Notes under the pieces: model-generated | What the model was told of the DNA's origin: nothing | Seen by the model: the letters and a program-made list of their open reading frames with translations, nothing else | The model's database searches: none | Program-made: the position numbers and the translations under genes | In this document: positions 39,277 to 49,461 of the stretch, in pieces | How the letters are laid out: each line of letters opens with the position of its first letter | How positions within the stretch are numbered: position 1 is the stretch's first letter | Assembly (NCBI RefSeq): GCF_014842975.1 | Contig: NZ_JACYXK010000025.1 | Span: forward strand, 248,001 to 312,000 | From: Rhodanobacter sp. DHB23 | GTDB lineage: Bacteria > Pseudomonadota > Gammaproteobacteria > Xanthomonadales > Rhodanobacteraceae | DNA: 64,000 bases | Direction: 5' to 3'

Positions 39277-40518
39277 GTGAGCAACACCGACCTGCTGAAG
39301 GAATTGCGCATCGAGCGCCACCAGCGCGAGGCGCACGACGGGCGCCCGCCGCGCTGGCCATGGATCGCCGGCGCCGGGGCGCTGTTGCTGGTGCTGGCCG
39401 GCGGCGCCGCATGGTGGGCGACCAGCCATCGCGCGATCGTGGTGCAGACCGTCGCGGCGGTGTCGCCGGCCAGCGACCCGGGGGCCGGCGCGGTGCTGCA
39501 GGCCACCGGCTACGTCACCGCGCGGCGGCAGGCCACGGTGTCGGCGCAGATCACCGGCACGCTCACCGAGGTGCTGATCGAGGAAGGCGACCACGTGAAG
39601 CAGGGCCAGGTGCTGGCCCGGCTGGACGACAGCGCCTACCGGGCCGCGCTGGACGCGGCCAAGGCGCAGGCTGCCGCCGCGCACGCGCTGGTGCTGCAGT
39701 ACCAGGTGCAACTGGCCCAGAACGAGCGCGACGCCGCCCGCCAGCAGTTGCTGGCCGCGCAGGGGCTGGTGCCGAAACAGACGGCCGAACAAGCGCGAAC
39801 CCTGGCCGAGAGCACGCGCGCCCAGCTGGTCTCGCAACAGAAGACCGCCGTTTCGGACGACGCTCAGGTGACCCAGGCCCAAGTCAACTTCGACTACTGC
39901 GTGGTGCGCGCACCGTTCGACGGCGTCATCACCACCAAGGACGCCCAGGTGGGCGAGATCATCTCGCCGTTCTCCGCCGGCGGCGGCTTCACCCGCACCG
40001 GCATCGGCACCATCGTCGACATGGATTCGCTGGAAGTGGACGTGGACGTCAACGAGGCCTACATCGGCCGCGTGAAGCCCGACATGCCCGCCGAGGCGGT
40101 GCTCGATGCCTACCCGGACTGGAAGATCCCGGCCCACGTGATCGCCATCGTGCCCGCCGCCGACCGCGGCAAGGCCACGGTGAAGGTGCGCGTGGCGCTG
40201 GAGCGGAAGGACGCGCGCATCGTGCCCGACATGGGCGTGCGGGTGTCCTTCCTCGAACAGAAATCGACGGGCGTGGCGCAGGCGCCGCAGGGCGTGCTGG
40301 TGCCGGCCAGCGCGATCGTGCAACGCGACGGCCGCAGCGTGGTGTTCGTGGTCGCCGGCGACAAGGCGCAATTGCGCGCAGTGCAGCCGGCGGCGCAGGG
40401 CTACGGCGACCTGAAACTGGTGCCGGACGCCCTGCGGGCGGGCGACGCGGTGGTGCTGTCGCCGCCGGCCACGCTGCGCGACGGCGCGGACGTCCAGACC
40501 GAATCACCCAAACCATAG
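39277..40518 (+). CDS. HlyD/MacA-type efflux adaptor
   Basis: Membrane-fusion subunit of an ABC exporter. The 413-residue product has a cytoplasmic N-terminus, one membrane segment (~30-50, PWIAGAGALLLVLAGGAAWW), a lipoyl domain split around a long helical hairpin (VSAQITGTLTEVLIEEGDHVKQGQVLARLD and VRAPFDGVITTKDAQVGEI), and beta-barrel domains. GTG 39277, preceded by AAGGGG at 39265-39270, is the best start; the ATG-less frame upstream is not conserved. It heads a four-gene unit with an ABC ATPase and two permeases; a palindromic repeat lies between it and the ATPase gene. Confidence 0.9.
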   Translation: MSNTDLLKELRIERHQREAHDGRPPRWPWIAGAGALLLVLAGGAAWWATSHRAIVVQTVAAVSPASDPGAGAVLQATGYVTARRQATVSAQITGTLTEVLIEEGDHVKQGQVLARLDDSAYRAALDAAKAQAAAAHALVLQYQVQLAQNERDAARQQLLAAQGLVPKQTAEQARTLAESTRAQLVSQQKTAVSDDAQVTQAQVNFDYCVVRAPFDGVITTKDAQVGEIISPFSAGGGFTRTGIGTIVDMDSLEVDVDVNEAYIGRVKPDMPAEAVLDAYPDWKIPAHVIAIVPAADRGKATVKVRVALERKDARIVPDMGVRVSFLEQKSTGVAQAPQGVLVPASAIVQRDGRSVVFVVAGDKAQLRAVQPAAQGYGDLKLVPDALRAGDAVVLSPPATLRDGADVQTESPKP

Positions 40519-40525
40519 CCTTTCC

Positions 40526-40601
40526 GTAGGAGCGCACCCCCGTGCGCGATGGCTTTTGCTTCGATCGACATCAGGGCCATCGCGCACAGGGTGCGCTCCT
40601 G
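40526..40601. repeat. REP-like palindromic repeat, copy 1
   Basis: Long imperfect inverted repeat starting GTAGGAGCGCACCC and ending GGGTGCGCTCCTGC, with GTGCGCGATGGC / GCCATCGCGCAC inside and a central TTTTGCTTCGATCGACATCA. Two further copies lie at 43829-43905 and 45401-45477. This copy is inside the operon, between the adaptor and ATPase genes, where the hairpin may affect mRNA stability. Confidence 0.85.
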
Positions 40602-40634
40602 CACGCCAGCAAATGCATTCACCGGAGGCAAACC

Positions 40635-41321
<687 letters not shown>

Positions 41322-41331
41322 GGACGGCGCC

Positions 41332-42495
41332 ATGAAATATTTCCATCTCATCTGGGCCGCGCTGTTCCGGCGCAAGTCGCGCACCTTCCTCACCCTGGTG
41401 TCGATCATCGCCGCGTTCGTGCTGTTCGGCCTGCTCGATTCGGTGCGGCAGGCCTTCGACGCGGGCGACAGCGTGGCCGGCGCGGGCCGGCTGATCGTCA
41501 ACTCCAGGATGTCCATGCAGCAGCCATTGCCGGAAAGCCTGGGTGCACGCATCGCCGCGGTGCCGGGCGTGTCGGCGGTGGCCTCGGCGAACTGGTTCGG
41601 CGGCATCTACCAGGATGCGCGCAACCAGGTCATCAGCTTCGCGGTGAGCCCCAGCTACCTCGACCTGTATCCCGAGCTGTCGCTGCCGGCGGACCAGCGC
41701 GCCACCTGGGACAAGACGCGCACCGGCGCGGTGGTCGGCGCCGCGCTGGCGAAGAAGTACGGCTGGAAGATCGGCGACAAGATCCCGCTGCAATCCACCA
41801 TCTGGCTGTCCAGGTCCAGCGGCAGCAACACCTGGACCTTCGACATCGTGGGCATCTTCCACGCGAGGGACCCGCACGACGTGGGGCGCGAGCAGATGCT
41901 GATGTTCCACTGGAAGTACTTCGACGAGAACAGCGCCTTCGGCTCCGGCACCGTGCACTGGTACGTGGTGAAGGTGGCCGACCCGGCGCGGGCCGACGCG
42001 GTGGCCAAGGCGATCGACGCGGTCTCCGCCAACTCCGACCACGAGACCAAGGCGCAGACCGAGCAGGCGTTCCAGGCCTCCTTCATCAAGCAGCTGGTGA
42101 ACATCGGCCTGATCGTCAGCGCGATCATGGGCGCGGTGTTCTTCACCCTGCTGCTGCTCACCGGCAACACCATGATGCAGGCGGTGCGCGAGCGCACCTC
42201 GGAGCTGGCGGTGCTCAAGACGATCGGTTTCTCCAGCCGCAGCGTGCTGGCGATGGTGCTGACCGAAGGCGTGCTGATGCTGCTGCTCGGCGGCGTGATC
42301 GGGCTGGCGCTGGTGTCGTTCATCGTGCCGCTGATCGGCGCCGCCAGCGGCGGCATGGTGCCGGTGCATGCGGTTTCCGGCAGCACCTGGTCGGCCGGCG
42401 TGCTGCTGATGGTGCTGATCGGCGTGGTGGTGGGCCTGCCGCCCGCGTGGCGCGCGATGCGCCTGAACATTGTCGACGCCCTGAGCGGCCGGTGA
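41332..42495 (+). CDS. ABC transporter permease, FtsX/MacB type (first)
   Basis: A 387-residue inner-membrane permease: TM1 at ~18-38, a periplasmic core domain of ~220 residues (MacB_PCD type, e.g. [22 protein letters not shown]), then three C-terminal helices of the FtsX domain ([58 protein letters not shown]). The cytoplasmic [19 protein letters not shown] motif is the coupling segment. Probably pairs with the next gene product in a heterodimer on one ATPase dimer. Confidence 0.92.
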   Translation: MKYFHLIWAALFRRKSRTFLTLVSIIAAFVLFGLLDSVRQAFDAGDSVAGAGRLIVNSRMSMQQPLPESLGARIAAVPGVSAVASANWFGGIYQDARNQVISFAVSPSYLDLYPELSLPADQRATWDKTRTGAVVGAALAKKYGWKIGDKIPLQSTIWLSRSSGSNTWTFDIVGIFHARDPHDVGREQMLMFHWKYFDENSAFGSGTVHWYVVKVADPARADAVAKAIDAVSANSDHETKAQTEQAFQASFIKQLVNIGLIVSAIMGAVFFTLLLLTGNTMMQAVRERTSELAVLKTIGFSSRSVLAMVLTEGVLMLLLGGVIGLALVSFIVPLIGAASGGMVPVHAVSGSTWSAGVLLMVLIGVVVGLPPAWRAMRLNIVDALSGR

Positions 42496-42505
42496 GGAGC
42501 ACGCC

Positions 42506-43813
42506 ATGAAGAAAATCCTGATCAATCTCGGCTTGCTGGTGCTGGTCGTGCTGGCGCTGGTGGCATGGACGGCACTGCCGTGGTTCGGCGTCGTGGCGCT
42601 CGCCGTGGCGCTGGCGTCGTGGATGGTGCTCACGCGCAGCGGCCGCCAGGCCGGTTCGGTGACCGCGGTGGGCATCGGCACGCTGCGCCAGCGGCTGGGC
42701 TCGTCGTCGGTGATCGTGATCGGCATCGCCGGCGTGGTCGGCGTGCTGGTCGCGCTGCTGGCGATGGGGCAGGGCTTCCAGGCCACGCTGCAGAGCGGTG
42801 GCCGCGACGACACCGCGATCGTGCTGCGCGGCGGCTCGGTGTCGGAGGCGCAGTCGGTGCTGACCCGCGACGACATCGATGCGATCGAGCAGGCGCCGGG
42901 CATCGCGCGCGGCAGCGACGGCAAGCCGCAGGCCTCGGCCGAGCTGGTGGTGACCGCCAGCCTGCACAAGAAGGGCTCCGACGACGATGCCAATGCGCAG
43001 CTGCGCGGCGTGGACGACGCGGCCTGGGCCCTGCGGCCGAAGCTGAAGATCGTCGCGGGACGCGCGTTCAAGCCCGGCCTCAACGAACTGGTGGTGGGCC
43101 AGGGTGCACGGCGCGAGTTCGCCGGCCTGGACGTGGGCGACGAAGTGAAGCTGGGCCAGCAGGACTGGAAGGTGGTCGGCGTGTTCGCCAGCGGCGACGC
43201 CTACGATTCGGAACTGTGGGCCGACCGGCAGGAGGTGGCGGCGGCCTACCGCCGCGGCAACAGCGCCGAATCGGTGCTGGTGAAACTCACCGGCGCGGCG
43301 GCGTTCGAGCCGTTCAAGGCGGCGCTGGCGGTCGATCCCAAACTGAAGGTGGAAGCCGATACCACGCGCGAGTTCTTCGCACGCCAGTCCGAAACCCTGG
43401 CCAGCACGATCCACGTGGTGGGCATCACCGTCGGCCTGATCATGGCCATCGGCGCGGTGTTCGGCGCACTCAACTGCATGTTCGCCGCGGTGGCTTCGCG
43501 TGCCCGCGAGATCGCCACCCTGCGTGCCATCGGCTTCCGCGGCGTGCCGGTGGTGGTGTCGGTGATGCTGGAGACCATGCTGCTGGCCCTCGCCGGCGGC
43601 CTGCTCGGCGCCTTGCTGGTGTGGCTGGTGTTCGACGGCTACACCGCCTCCACGCTCAACGGCTTCAGCGACGTGATGTTCCAGTTCAAGGTCGGTGCCG
43701 CGCTGATCTGGATGGGCCTGAAATGGGCGCTGGCGATCGGCTTCGTCGGCGGCCTGTTCCCCGCCGTGCGCGCCGCGCGGCTGCCGGTGACCACGGCGTT
43801 GCGCGAGCTGTGA
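42506..43813 (+). CDS. ABC transporter permease, FtsX/MacB type (second)
   Basis: A 435-residue permease homologous in layout to the preceding one but with an additional N-terminal hydrophobic stretch (~5-42) before the MacB_PCD periplasmic core (GFQATLQSGGRDDTAIVLRGG). C-terminal FtsX helices (IHVVGITVGLIMAIGAVFGALN, VVVSVMLETMLLALAGGLLGALLV, ALAIGFVGGLFPAVRAARLPV) and the SRAREIATLRAIGFRG coupling motif are present. Starts 10 bases after the first permease. Two unequal permeases with a HlyD adaptor suggest an exporter of a peptide, lipid or macrolide-like substrate; the substrate is unknown. Confidence 0.92.
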   Translation: MKKILINLGLLVLVVLALVAWTALPWFGVVALAVALASWMVLTRSGRQAGSVTAVGIGTLRQRLGSSSVIVIGIAGVVGVLVALLAMGQGFQATLQSGGRDDTAIVLRGGSVSEAQSVLTRDDIDAIEQAPGIARGSDGKPQASAELVVTASLHKKGSDDDANAQLRGVDDAAWALRPKLKIVAGRAFKPGLNELVVGQGARREFAGLDVGDEVKLGQQDWKVVGVFASGDAYDSELWADRQEVAAAYRRGNSAESVLVKLTGAAAFEPFKAALAVDPKLKVEADTTREFFARQSETLASTIHVVGITVGLIMAIGAVFGALNCMFAAVASRAREIATLRAIGFRGVPVVVSVMLETMLLALAGGLLGALLVWLVFDGYTASTLNGFSDVMFQFKVGAALIWMGLKWALAIGFVGGLFPAVRAARLPVTTALREL

Positions 43814-43828
43814 TCGAACGTCGACTGC

Positions 43829-43905
43829 AGGCGTGCACCCTGTGCGCGATTGCTCTGGTGCTTCGATCGAAGTGCAAGGCCATCGCGCACAGGGTGCGCG
43901 CCTAC
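43829..43905. repeat. REP-like palindromic repeat, copy 2
   Basis: Diverged copy: left arm GCGTGCACCCTGTGCGCGAT, right arm GGCCATCGCGCACAGGGTGC then GCGCCTACG. It separates convergent genes, and its right end overlaps the stop codon (43902-43904) of the minus-strand fatty acid transporter gene. Confidence 0.85.
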
Positions 43906-45317
43906 GGCATCACCGGCGGCACGTAGGTGAGCGTCAACCCAAGCAGCCACAGCAGGCCCAGCACCAGCGGCACGTGCACCAGGAGCTGCACGAAGGTATA
44001 GCCCACCACGTCGCGCGCCTTGAGGCCGAGCACCCCGAGCAGGGGCAGCATCCAGAACGGGTTGATCAGGTTGGGCAGCGCCTCGGCCGCGTTGTACACC
44101 TGCACCGCCCAGCCGAGATGCACGTGCAGGTCGTTCGCCGCCTGCATCACGTAGGGCGCCTCCACCAGCCACTTGCCGCCGCCGGAAGGCACGAAGAAGC
44201 CGAGGACGGCGGAGTACGTGCCCATCACCGCGGGGAAGCTGTCGGTGCTGGCCACGTGCACGAACAATTGCGACAACCGGTGCGCCAGCGTCACGCCGCC
44301 CGAGCCTTGCGCATGGGTGAGCAGGGCGGCGATGCCGCCGTACAGCGGGAACTGGATCAGCACGCCGGCGGTGCTCGGCACCGCGCGCGCCACCGCATCG
44401 AGGAAGCTGCGCGGGCGCCAGTGCAGCAGCAGGCCCACGGTGAGGAACAGGAAGTTGTAGGTGTTGAGGTTGGCGATCGCGCCCACCACCGACCTGGTGG
44501 CGAACTCGTGGCCCAGCCAGCCCAAGCCCAGCAGGCCGATCAGCACCGCCAGCAGCGGGCTGTATTCCAGCCATTCGCCAGGGCGCTGGCGCGGCGGCAG
44601 TTGCGGCACGGCGGTCGCTTCGCTCACGCCGAAGTAGTGCGCCGTGCGCGCGTTGCGATCCGACGGTGCGGTGAACCAGCACACCAGCAGCGAGGCGGCG
44701 ACCAGGCAGGCGGTGAGCGCGAAGGATTGCCACAGGAAGATCGTGCTGGTGAACGGAAGCACGCCGGTGACCGCGAGCAGGCCGGGCGGCATGCTGGCCG
44801 GATTCGCCTGCAACTGCGCCGCCGACGAGGACAGGCCCATCGCCCACACCGCGCCGAGGCCGAGATACGCCGCCGCCCCGGCCGCGCGGTAGTCCATGCG
44901 CAGGTCTTCGCGCCGCGCCAGCGCGCGCACCAGCAGGCCGCCGAACACCAGCGAGAAGCCCCACGACAGCAGCGAGGCCAGCATGCTCACCAGCGCCACG
45001 TAGCAGACCGCGCCACGGCCGCTCCTCGGCACCCGCGCCAGCAGGTCGATGAAGCGCGCCACCACCGGCGCGGTGGCTACCACGTAGCCGCCGATCACCA
45101 CGAAGGCCATCTGCATGGTGAACAGGATCAGGCTCCAGAAGCCGTCCCCGAACGCATTGACCGCGGCCACCGGCGTGCTGCCGAAAGCCAGCGCGGCGAT
45201 CGCCACGATCACCACGCCCAGCGCCGCGAACACCCAGGCATCGGGGAACCAGCGCTCCGACCATGCCGCGCAGCGCAGCGCCAGGCGCGCCATCAGGCCT
45301 TCGTTCGTCGAGTTCAT
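43902..45317 (-). CDS. Short-chain fatty acid transporter (AtoE family)
   Basis: Inner-membrane carrier for short-chain fatty acids such as acetoacetate or butyrate. The 471-residue protein has about 12 hydrophobic helices and family segments such as SMLASLLSWGFSLVFGGLLV, YLGLGAVWAMGLSSSAAQLQ, VLIQFPLYGGIAALL, GFFVPSGGGKWLVEAPYVM and NLINPFWMLPLLGVLGLKAR. The start at 45317 (MNSTNEGLMARLALRCAAWSE) is preferred over the longer frame, which runs into a palindromic repeat. Its stop codon TAG lies in repeat copy 2. No acetoacetate-degrading genes are adjacent. Confidence 0.9.
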   Translation of the reverse strand: MNSTNEGLMARLALRCAAWSERWFPDAWVFAALGVVIVAIAALAFGSTPVAAVNAFGDGFWSLILFTMQMAFVVIGGYVVATAPVVARFIDLLARVPRSGRGAVCYVALVSMLASLLSWGFSLVFGGLLVRALARREDLRMDYRAAGAAAYLGLGAVWAMGLSSSAAQLQANPASMPPGLLAVTGVLPFTSTIFLWQSFALTACLVAASLLVCWFTAPSDRNARTAHYFGVSEATAVPQLPPRQRPGEWLEYSPLLAVLIGLLGLGWLGHEFATRSVVGAIANLNTYNFLFLTVGLLLHWRPRSFLDAVARAVPSTAGVLIQFPLYGGIAALLTHAQGSGGVTLAHRLSQLFVHVASTDSFPAVMGTYSAVLGFFVPSGGGKWLVEAPYVMQAANDLHVHLGWAVQVYNAAEALPNLINPFWMLPLLGVLGLKARDVVGYTFVQLLVHVPLVLGLLWLLGLTLTYVPPVMP

Positions 45318-45400
45318 GCCGTGCCCCGTGCGATGTCCGGGGCATGGTGGCGCGGCACCAGCGAACGGGGCAAGCCGACCAAGGTCGAGGCGCACCATCT

Positions 45401-45477
45401 GTAGGAGGCACCCTGTGCGCGATGGCTTTTGCTCCGATCAAGCATCAAAGCCATCGCGCACAGGGTGCGCTCCTTAC
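45401..45477. repeat. REP-like palindromic repeat, copy 3
   Basis: GTAGGAGGCACCCTGTGCGC left arm and GCGCACAGGGTGCGCTCCTT right arm enclose GATGGCTTTTGCTCCGATCA. Its right end overlaps the TAA stop codon (45474-45476) of the EamA transporter gene on the minus strand. Confidence 0.85.
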
Positions 45478-46385
45478 GCCGTCCGTCTCTGATTCGCCAG
45501 CGTGATCGCTGCCACGCCGAGCAGGATGATCGCCATGCCCGCGATCTCCGGCAGCCCGATGCGCTCGCCCGCCAGCAGCATGCCGAACAGCACCGCCACC
45601 GGCGGGTTCACGTAGGCATAGCTGGTGGCGAGCACCGGCCGCGCGTGCCTGAGCACGTAGAGGTAGGCGCTGAAGCCGATCAGCGAACCCACCACCACGA
45701 GGTAGGCCAGGGCAAGGTTGGCGTGCAGCGCGGGATGTGCGGGCAGGCGCTCGCCGCCGCCGAAGCCCATCAGCAGCAGCGACGCGCTGCCGCACAGCAT
45801 CTGCGCGGCGGTGTTCATCGGGCCGGCCGGCATGTCCTGCTGCTTGCTCCACGCCGAGCCGAACGCCCATGCGGCAGCGGCCACCAGCAGCGCGAACGCG
45901 GCGAGGCGCGAACCCGCGAGATCGCTGCCGAGATTGAGCACGACCACGCCCGCGAAGCCGATCGCGAGGCCAAGCAACTCGAGCCGGTTCGGCCGGTGCC
46001 CGTACCAGCTGCCGAACAGCGCGGCGAACAGCGGCATGCTGGCCACGGCCACCGCGGCAATGCCCGAGCTCACCCTTTCTTCGGCGAAACACACCAGGCC
46101 GTTGCCAAGGCCGAGCAGCAGCACGCCGACGAAGGCCGCGTTGCGCCACTGCCGCGGCGTGGGCGGCGCCATGCCGCGCAGGCGCAGGAAGCCGAACAGC
46201 AGCACGCCCGCGATCAGGAAACGCACGCCGGCCAGCAGGAACGGCGGCCATCCTTCCAGCGCAAAGCGGATGGCGAGATAGGTCGAGCCCCAGATCACGT
46301 ACAACGCCAGCAGGCCGAGCGGCACCAGCAGGCGGGAGCGGTCGACGGCGGCGGTGGCCGTGCCGTGGGCGGTGGCGTCGTTCAT
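45474..46385 (-). CDS. EamA/DMT-family transporter (YedA-like)
   Basis: Ten-helix drug/metabolite exporter of the inner membrane. The 303-residue protein has two EamA repeats; the first begins LLVPLGLLALYVIWGSTYLAIRFAL and contains GVRFLIAGVLLFGFLRLRG, the second includes LAYLVVVGSLIGFSAYLYVL and SYAYVNPPVAVLFGMLLAGE. These match the amino-acid/metabolite exporter subgroup near YedA. The start at 46385 is set by the first residues before helix 1; upstream codons are not conserved in character. Confidence 0.9.
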   Translation of the reverse strand: MNDATAHGTATAAVDRSRLLVPLGLLALYVIWGSTYLAIRFALEGWPPFLLAGVRFLIAGVLLFGFLRLRGMAPPTPRQWRNAAFVGVLLLGLGNGLVCFAEERVSSGIAAVAVASMPLFAALFGSWYGHRPNRLELLGLAIGFAGVVVLNLGSDLAGSRLAAFALLVAAAAWAFGSAWSKQQDMPAGPMNTAAQMLCGSASLLLMGFGGGERLPAHPALHANLALAYLVVVGSLIGFSAYLYVLRHARPVLATSYAYVNPPVAVLFGMLLAGERIGLPEIAGMAIILLGVAAITLANQRRTA

Positions 46386-46533
46386 GGCGGGAGTCGGCAG
46401 GATGCATCGCCATCGTGGCGGGGTGCGCATGATGGCCGAGGCGCATGCCAAACGACAGCGGCGACGGGGCAGGCCAGGTCTGGGGAATCCGATGCCGGGG
46501 CGGCAATGCGCATCAACCCCGGAACTGGCGCGA

Positions 46534-46806
46534 TCAGTGCGCGACGGGCCCTTGGCGGATCACCACGAACTCGCCTTCCAGCACCTCCGGTGCCGGCTTG
46601 CCCGGCCGGGCCGCGGAGGCCAGCGGCGCGCGCGGCCGTTTCCACTGGCGCCACGCCAGCCACACGCCGCCGCCAAGCAGCAACACGCCGGCCAGGGCCA
46701 GCCCGAACACCAGCAGCACGCCGACCACGGTCACGCCTACCAGCAGCGACAAGGCACGCGCCAGCGGGTGGCGGAAGCGACGGGGCGAAGGCAGGCTGAG
46801 GCGCAT
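46534..46806 (-). CDS. Small membrane protein of unknown function
   Basis: A 90-residue protein with a basic N-terminus (MRLSLPSPRRFRHPLARALS), one or two hydrophobic stretches (~20-52, LLVGVTVVGVLLVFGLALAGVLLLGGGVWLAW) and a hydrophilic tail ending LEGEFVVIRQGPVAH. I do not recognise a family. It diverges from the Rieske gene with 78 bases between, which contain a clear promoter-like string. Its codon use resembles the surrounding genes and supports coding. Confidence 0.6.
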   Translation of the reverse strand: MRLSLPSPRRFRHPLARALSLLVGVTVVGVLLVFGLALAGVLLLGGGVWLAWRQWKRPRAPLASAARPGKPAPEVLEGEFVVIRQGPVAH

Positions 46807-46822
46807 GTGTTAAAAATCCGTG

Positions 46823-46831
46823 TGCTAAAAT
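46823..46831 (+). promoter_or_regulatory. Candidate extended -10 of the Rieske gene promoter
   Basis: TGCTAAAAT forms an extended -10 (TGn + TAAAAT) in the A+T-rich divergent region, 54 bases before the Rieske ATG. No consensus -35 is evident. Confidence 0.4.
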
Positions 46832-46884
46832 CAAGGACTTACGCGAGCAACGATGAGGCCATCCGGCCCGCAGGACAAGTGCCG

Positions 46885-47235
46885 ATGGACACCTTTTCCA
46901 CTACCTCCATGCTTTGCCGCCTGGACGAGATTCCCGATGGCGGCGCCACCGCGATCGAAGGCGTGGCGGCGGCCGATGGCGAAAGCGTGATCGTCGCGCG
47001 CCGCGGTGGCGAGGTGCGCGCCTGGCTCAACATCTGCCCGCATGCCGGCCGTCGCCTGGACTACGCGCCGGGCATGTTCCTGCTCAAGGACGAACTGCTG
47101 ATCTGCGCCGTGCACGGTGCCAGTTTCGACCGCAACGATGGCGCATGCGTGGCCGGTCCTTGCCGTGGCGAGCGCTTGCGTGCGGTGCCGGTGGATGTCC
47201 GGGGCGACGAGGTGTGGCCGGCTCCCGCGGCGTAG
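46885..47235 (+). CDS. Rieske [2Fe-2S] ferredoxin-like protein
   Basis: A 116-residue stand-alone Rieske domain. Cluster ligands are C51 and H53 (CPHAGRRL) and C74 and H77 (CAVHGASF), the Rieske pattern CxH...CxxH. No signal peptide or membrane anchor is visible, so it is cytoplasmic and resembles soluble Rieske ferredoxins that feed electrons to oxygenases; no oxygenase gene is close by. The ATG at 46885 begins directly before the conserved domain, and the frame upstream crosses the divergent promoter region. Confidence 0.9.
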   Translation: MDTFSTTSMLCRLDEIPDGGATAIEGVAAADGESVIVARRGGEVRAWLNICPHAGRRLDYAPGMFLLKDELLICAVHGASFDRNDGACVAGPCRGERLRAVPVDVRGDEVWPAPAA

Positions 47236-47310
47236 AAGCGGACCCGCGCACTACTGTCCCTGCTGCCAGGCCGTGGGTGCAGGCAGAGCCGAGCGCGGCC
47301 GTGATCGTTC

Positions 47311-49461
47311 CTACTGCGTGATCATCTGCAGGTTGTCGTTGAACAGGTCGCTGTCGCGATCGTTGGTCAGCGTGTAGAGCGAGTAGCGGCGAGCCAGGCT
47401 GGCGCCGCCGTCGCGGATCAGCGGCTGCCACAGGATGCCGGCGCGGTTGACGGTGGAGCCCGGCAGCATCAGGTCGAACGGGATCGAGATGTAGATGCCC
47501 TTGTCGAAGCTGCCTTCGCCGTACTGCGCGCCGTCGACGTTGGTGAAGGTGGCGTAGGCGCCCATGCGCACGCCATTGCGGAATTCCTTCGACACGTCGA
47601 AGGTGACGCCATGGTCGCCGGCCAGGTAGCGTCCCAGGCTCACCGCGACGGTGATGTGGTTCACCGGAGTGTCGTAATAGGCGGTCACATGGCCGGTGGC
47701 CACGCGGTAGCCGCGGAACGAGAAGTTCTGGTCGAAACCGCGCTGCTGCACCCAGGCGCCGTCCGCGCCGAAGGCCCAGCGTTCGCCGAGCGGCCGATAC
47801 AGCACCTCGCCGCCCACGCCGCCGAACATGCTTTCCAGCATGCCCGCATAGGCCATGCCGTACCAGTCCTGGCCAAGGCGCTCGGCATCGGTGAACTGGA
47901 ACACCGGCATGGTGATGCGCGAATCGGTCAGGTACTGGCGGATGTCGGTGCGCACGCGCGGCAGGTCGCTGGGCGCGTCGTAGGTGAACTTGTCGTAGTT
48001 GTTGATCAGGTTGCCGCTGACCACACCGCTCCACCAGAAGTTCGACGTGAAGTGGAAGTTGGCCTCGTAGTTCGCCGCGATCTGGTACAGGATGAACGCG
48101 TTCGGTCCGCCCAGCGACTGGCCGTAGGTGATGGACGCGCCACCGTCGAACCGCTTCAGCGGCGGCTGGTAGAGCACCTGCTCCTGTTGGGGCAGGGGCT
48201 GGTCCTGTTCCACGTTCAACCGGAAATCGTCCAGCGCGATGCGATGGTTCAACAGGTCGTCGAAACGCTGGCGGTCCACGCTGGTGTCGACGACGGGCAG
48301 GCTTTCGCGGGTGGATTCCACCGTGTACCAGGTGATGTCCGGCCCGAGCTGGTTGTCCAGCACCCGCGCGGTACGCCCCATGGCCTTGGCGGGGTAGAGG
48401 TATTTCATCTGCTCGCCGGTGATCACCAGTTCGCTGCCGCGTCTGGCGATCTTCGTGACCTTCAGGCCGGCGTTGTCGCGCAGTTGCTCGTCGACCTTGG
48501 CCCAGTCCACCTTGTCGGCAGTCGGGTGCGTGGCCGCCGGTTGCGGCGGTGGCGGCGGCGGGTCGAGCACCTTGGCCGGAGGCGTGTGCTCGGCCAGGTT
48601 GGTATGCAGGGTCAGGTTGAACATGGCGGTGTTGCCACGTTCCCATGCCGCGCTGAGGTCCACGCTGCGGTTCAGGCGATACACGGCGCCGATGTTCACC
48701 GGCGTGCTCTGCGGCTGGTTGTCGCCCATCGGCTCGTGCTTGTAGTTGTTGCCCTCGTATTCCACCTTGATGATCAGCGGCTGCCAGGGCGTCTGGTAGC
48801 TGAAGCCGCCGAAGAACGCCGCGCGCCCGCGGAAGTATTCAGTGGAACTGAACTCGCCGCCGCTGCCGACATTGGGGGGAGGGCGGACGCTGAACCTGCT
48901 GCTGATGAAGTCGAACGGGTTGGAGATGTCGCCGCGTCCGCCCATGTAGCCCCAGGCCAGGCCCAGGCTCGCGTCAATCGGCCCGAAGCGTTTGCTGCTC
49001 ACCACGTATTCGCTGGAGAACAGGCCGGTACCGCCCACGTCGCGGATGCCTACCGCCAGTGCGGGAATGTAGCGACTCTCGTCCCAGAACCGCACCTTCA
49101 CGTCGATGGACTTGTCCTTGTAGGACTGCGTGCCACTGAGCGATTTCGGACCATACAGCCGGTTGCTGATGTCGGAGTAACGGATGATGCCCTCAAGCCA
49201 AGGGAGCGGCTGCAGGGTGAAGTTGTAGCGCGTATAGGGAGTGGCGCGGCTGGCGTCGAAACCCACTTCACCTGCGTCGGCCATGCGCGCCGTCGGCGTC
49301 TGCCACAGGCCGGCGCCGCCCCAGTCGCTCTGGGTCGGGGCATTCGGTGGATCGGTGTCGTCGGCCATGACGGGCGCTGCGATCAATAATCCCGCCAACA
49401 GGCAGGCGCGTGGGCAGGCCCTGGGCAGGCGGTGCGGGGGGCGGAAGCGCAGGCACTTCAT
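47311..49461 (-). CDS. yjbH: YjbH/GfcD-family outer-membrane exopolysaccharide protein
   Basis: Large outer-membrane beta-barrel protein associated with exopolysaccharide secretion (E. coli YjbH/GfcD). The 716-residue precursor has a signal peptide ending near APVMA, the family N-terminus SDWGGAGLWQTPTARMADAGEVGFDASRATPYTRYNF, a proline-rich interruption (~320-335) and a C-terminal half rich in alternating beta strands (FDGGASITYGQSLGGPNAF, YSLYTLTNDRDSDLF). Recent structural predictions for the family suggest two barrels; that is background, not seen here. Last gene of the yjbE-wza-yjbFGH set; overlaps yjbG by four bases. Confidence 0.92.
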   Translation of the reverse strand: MKCLRFRPPHRLPRACPRACLLAGLLIAAPVMADDTDPPNAPTQSDWGGAGLWQTPTARMADAGEVGFDASRATPYTRYNFTLQPLPWLEGIIRYSDISNRLYGPKSLSGTQSYKDKSIDVKVRFWDESRYIPALAVGIRDVGGTGLFSSEYVVSSKRFGPIDASLGLAWGYMGGRGDISNPFDFISSRFSVRPPPNVGSGGEFSSTEYFRGRAAFFGGFSYQTPWQPLIIKVEYEGNNYKHEPMGDNQPQSTPVNIGAVYRLNRSVDLSAAWERGNTAMFNLTLHTNLAEHTPPAKVLDPPPPPPQPAATHPTADKVDWAKVDEQLRDNAGLKVTKIARRGSELVITGEQMKYLYPAKAMGRTARVLDNQLGPDITWYTVESTRESLPVVDTSVDRQRFDDLLNHRIALDDFRLNVEQDQPLPQQEQVLYQPPLKRFDGGASITYGQSLGGPNAFILYQIAANYEANFHFTSNFWWSGVVSGNLINNYDKFTYDAPSDLPRVRTDIRQYLTDSRITMPVFQFTDAERLGQDWYGMAYAGMLESMFGGVGGEVLYRPLGERWAFGADGAWVQQRGFDQNFSFRGYRVATGHVTAYYDTPVNHITVAVSLGRYLAGDHGVTFDVSKEFRNGVRMGAYATFTNVDGAQYGEGSFDKGIYISIPFDLMLPGSTVNRAGILWQPLIRDGGASLARRYSLYTLTNDRDSDLFNDNLQMITQ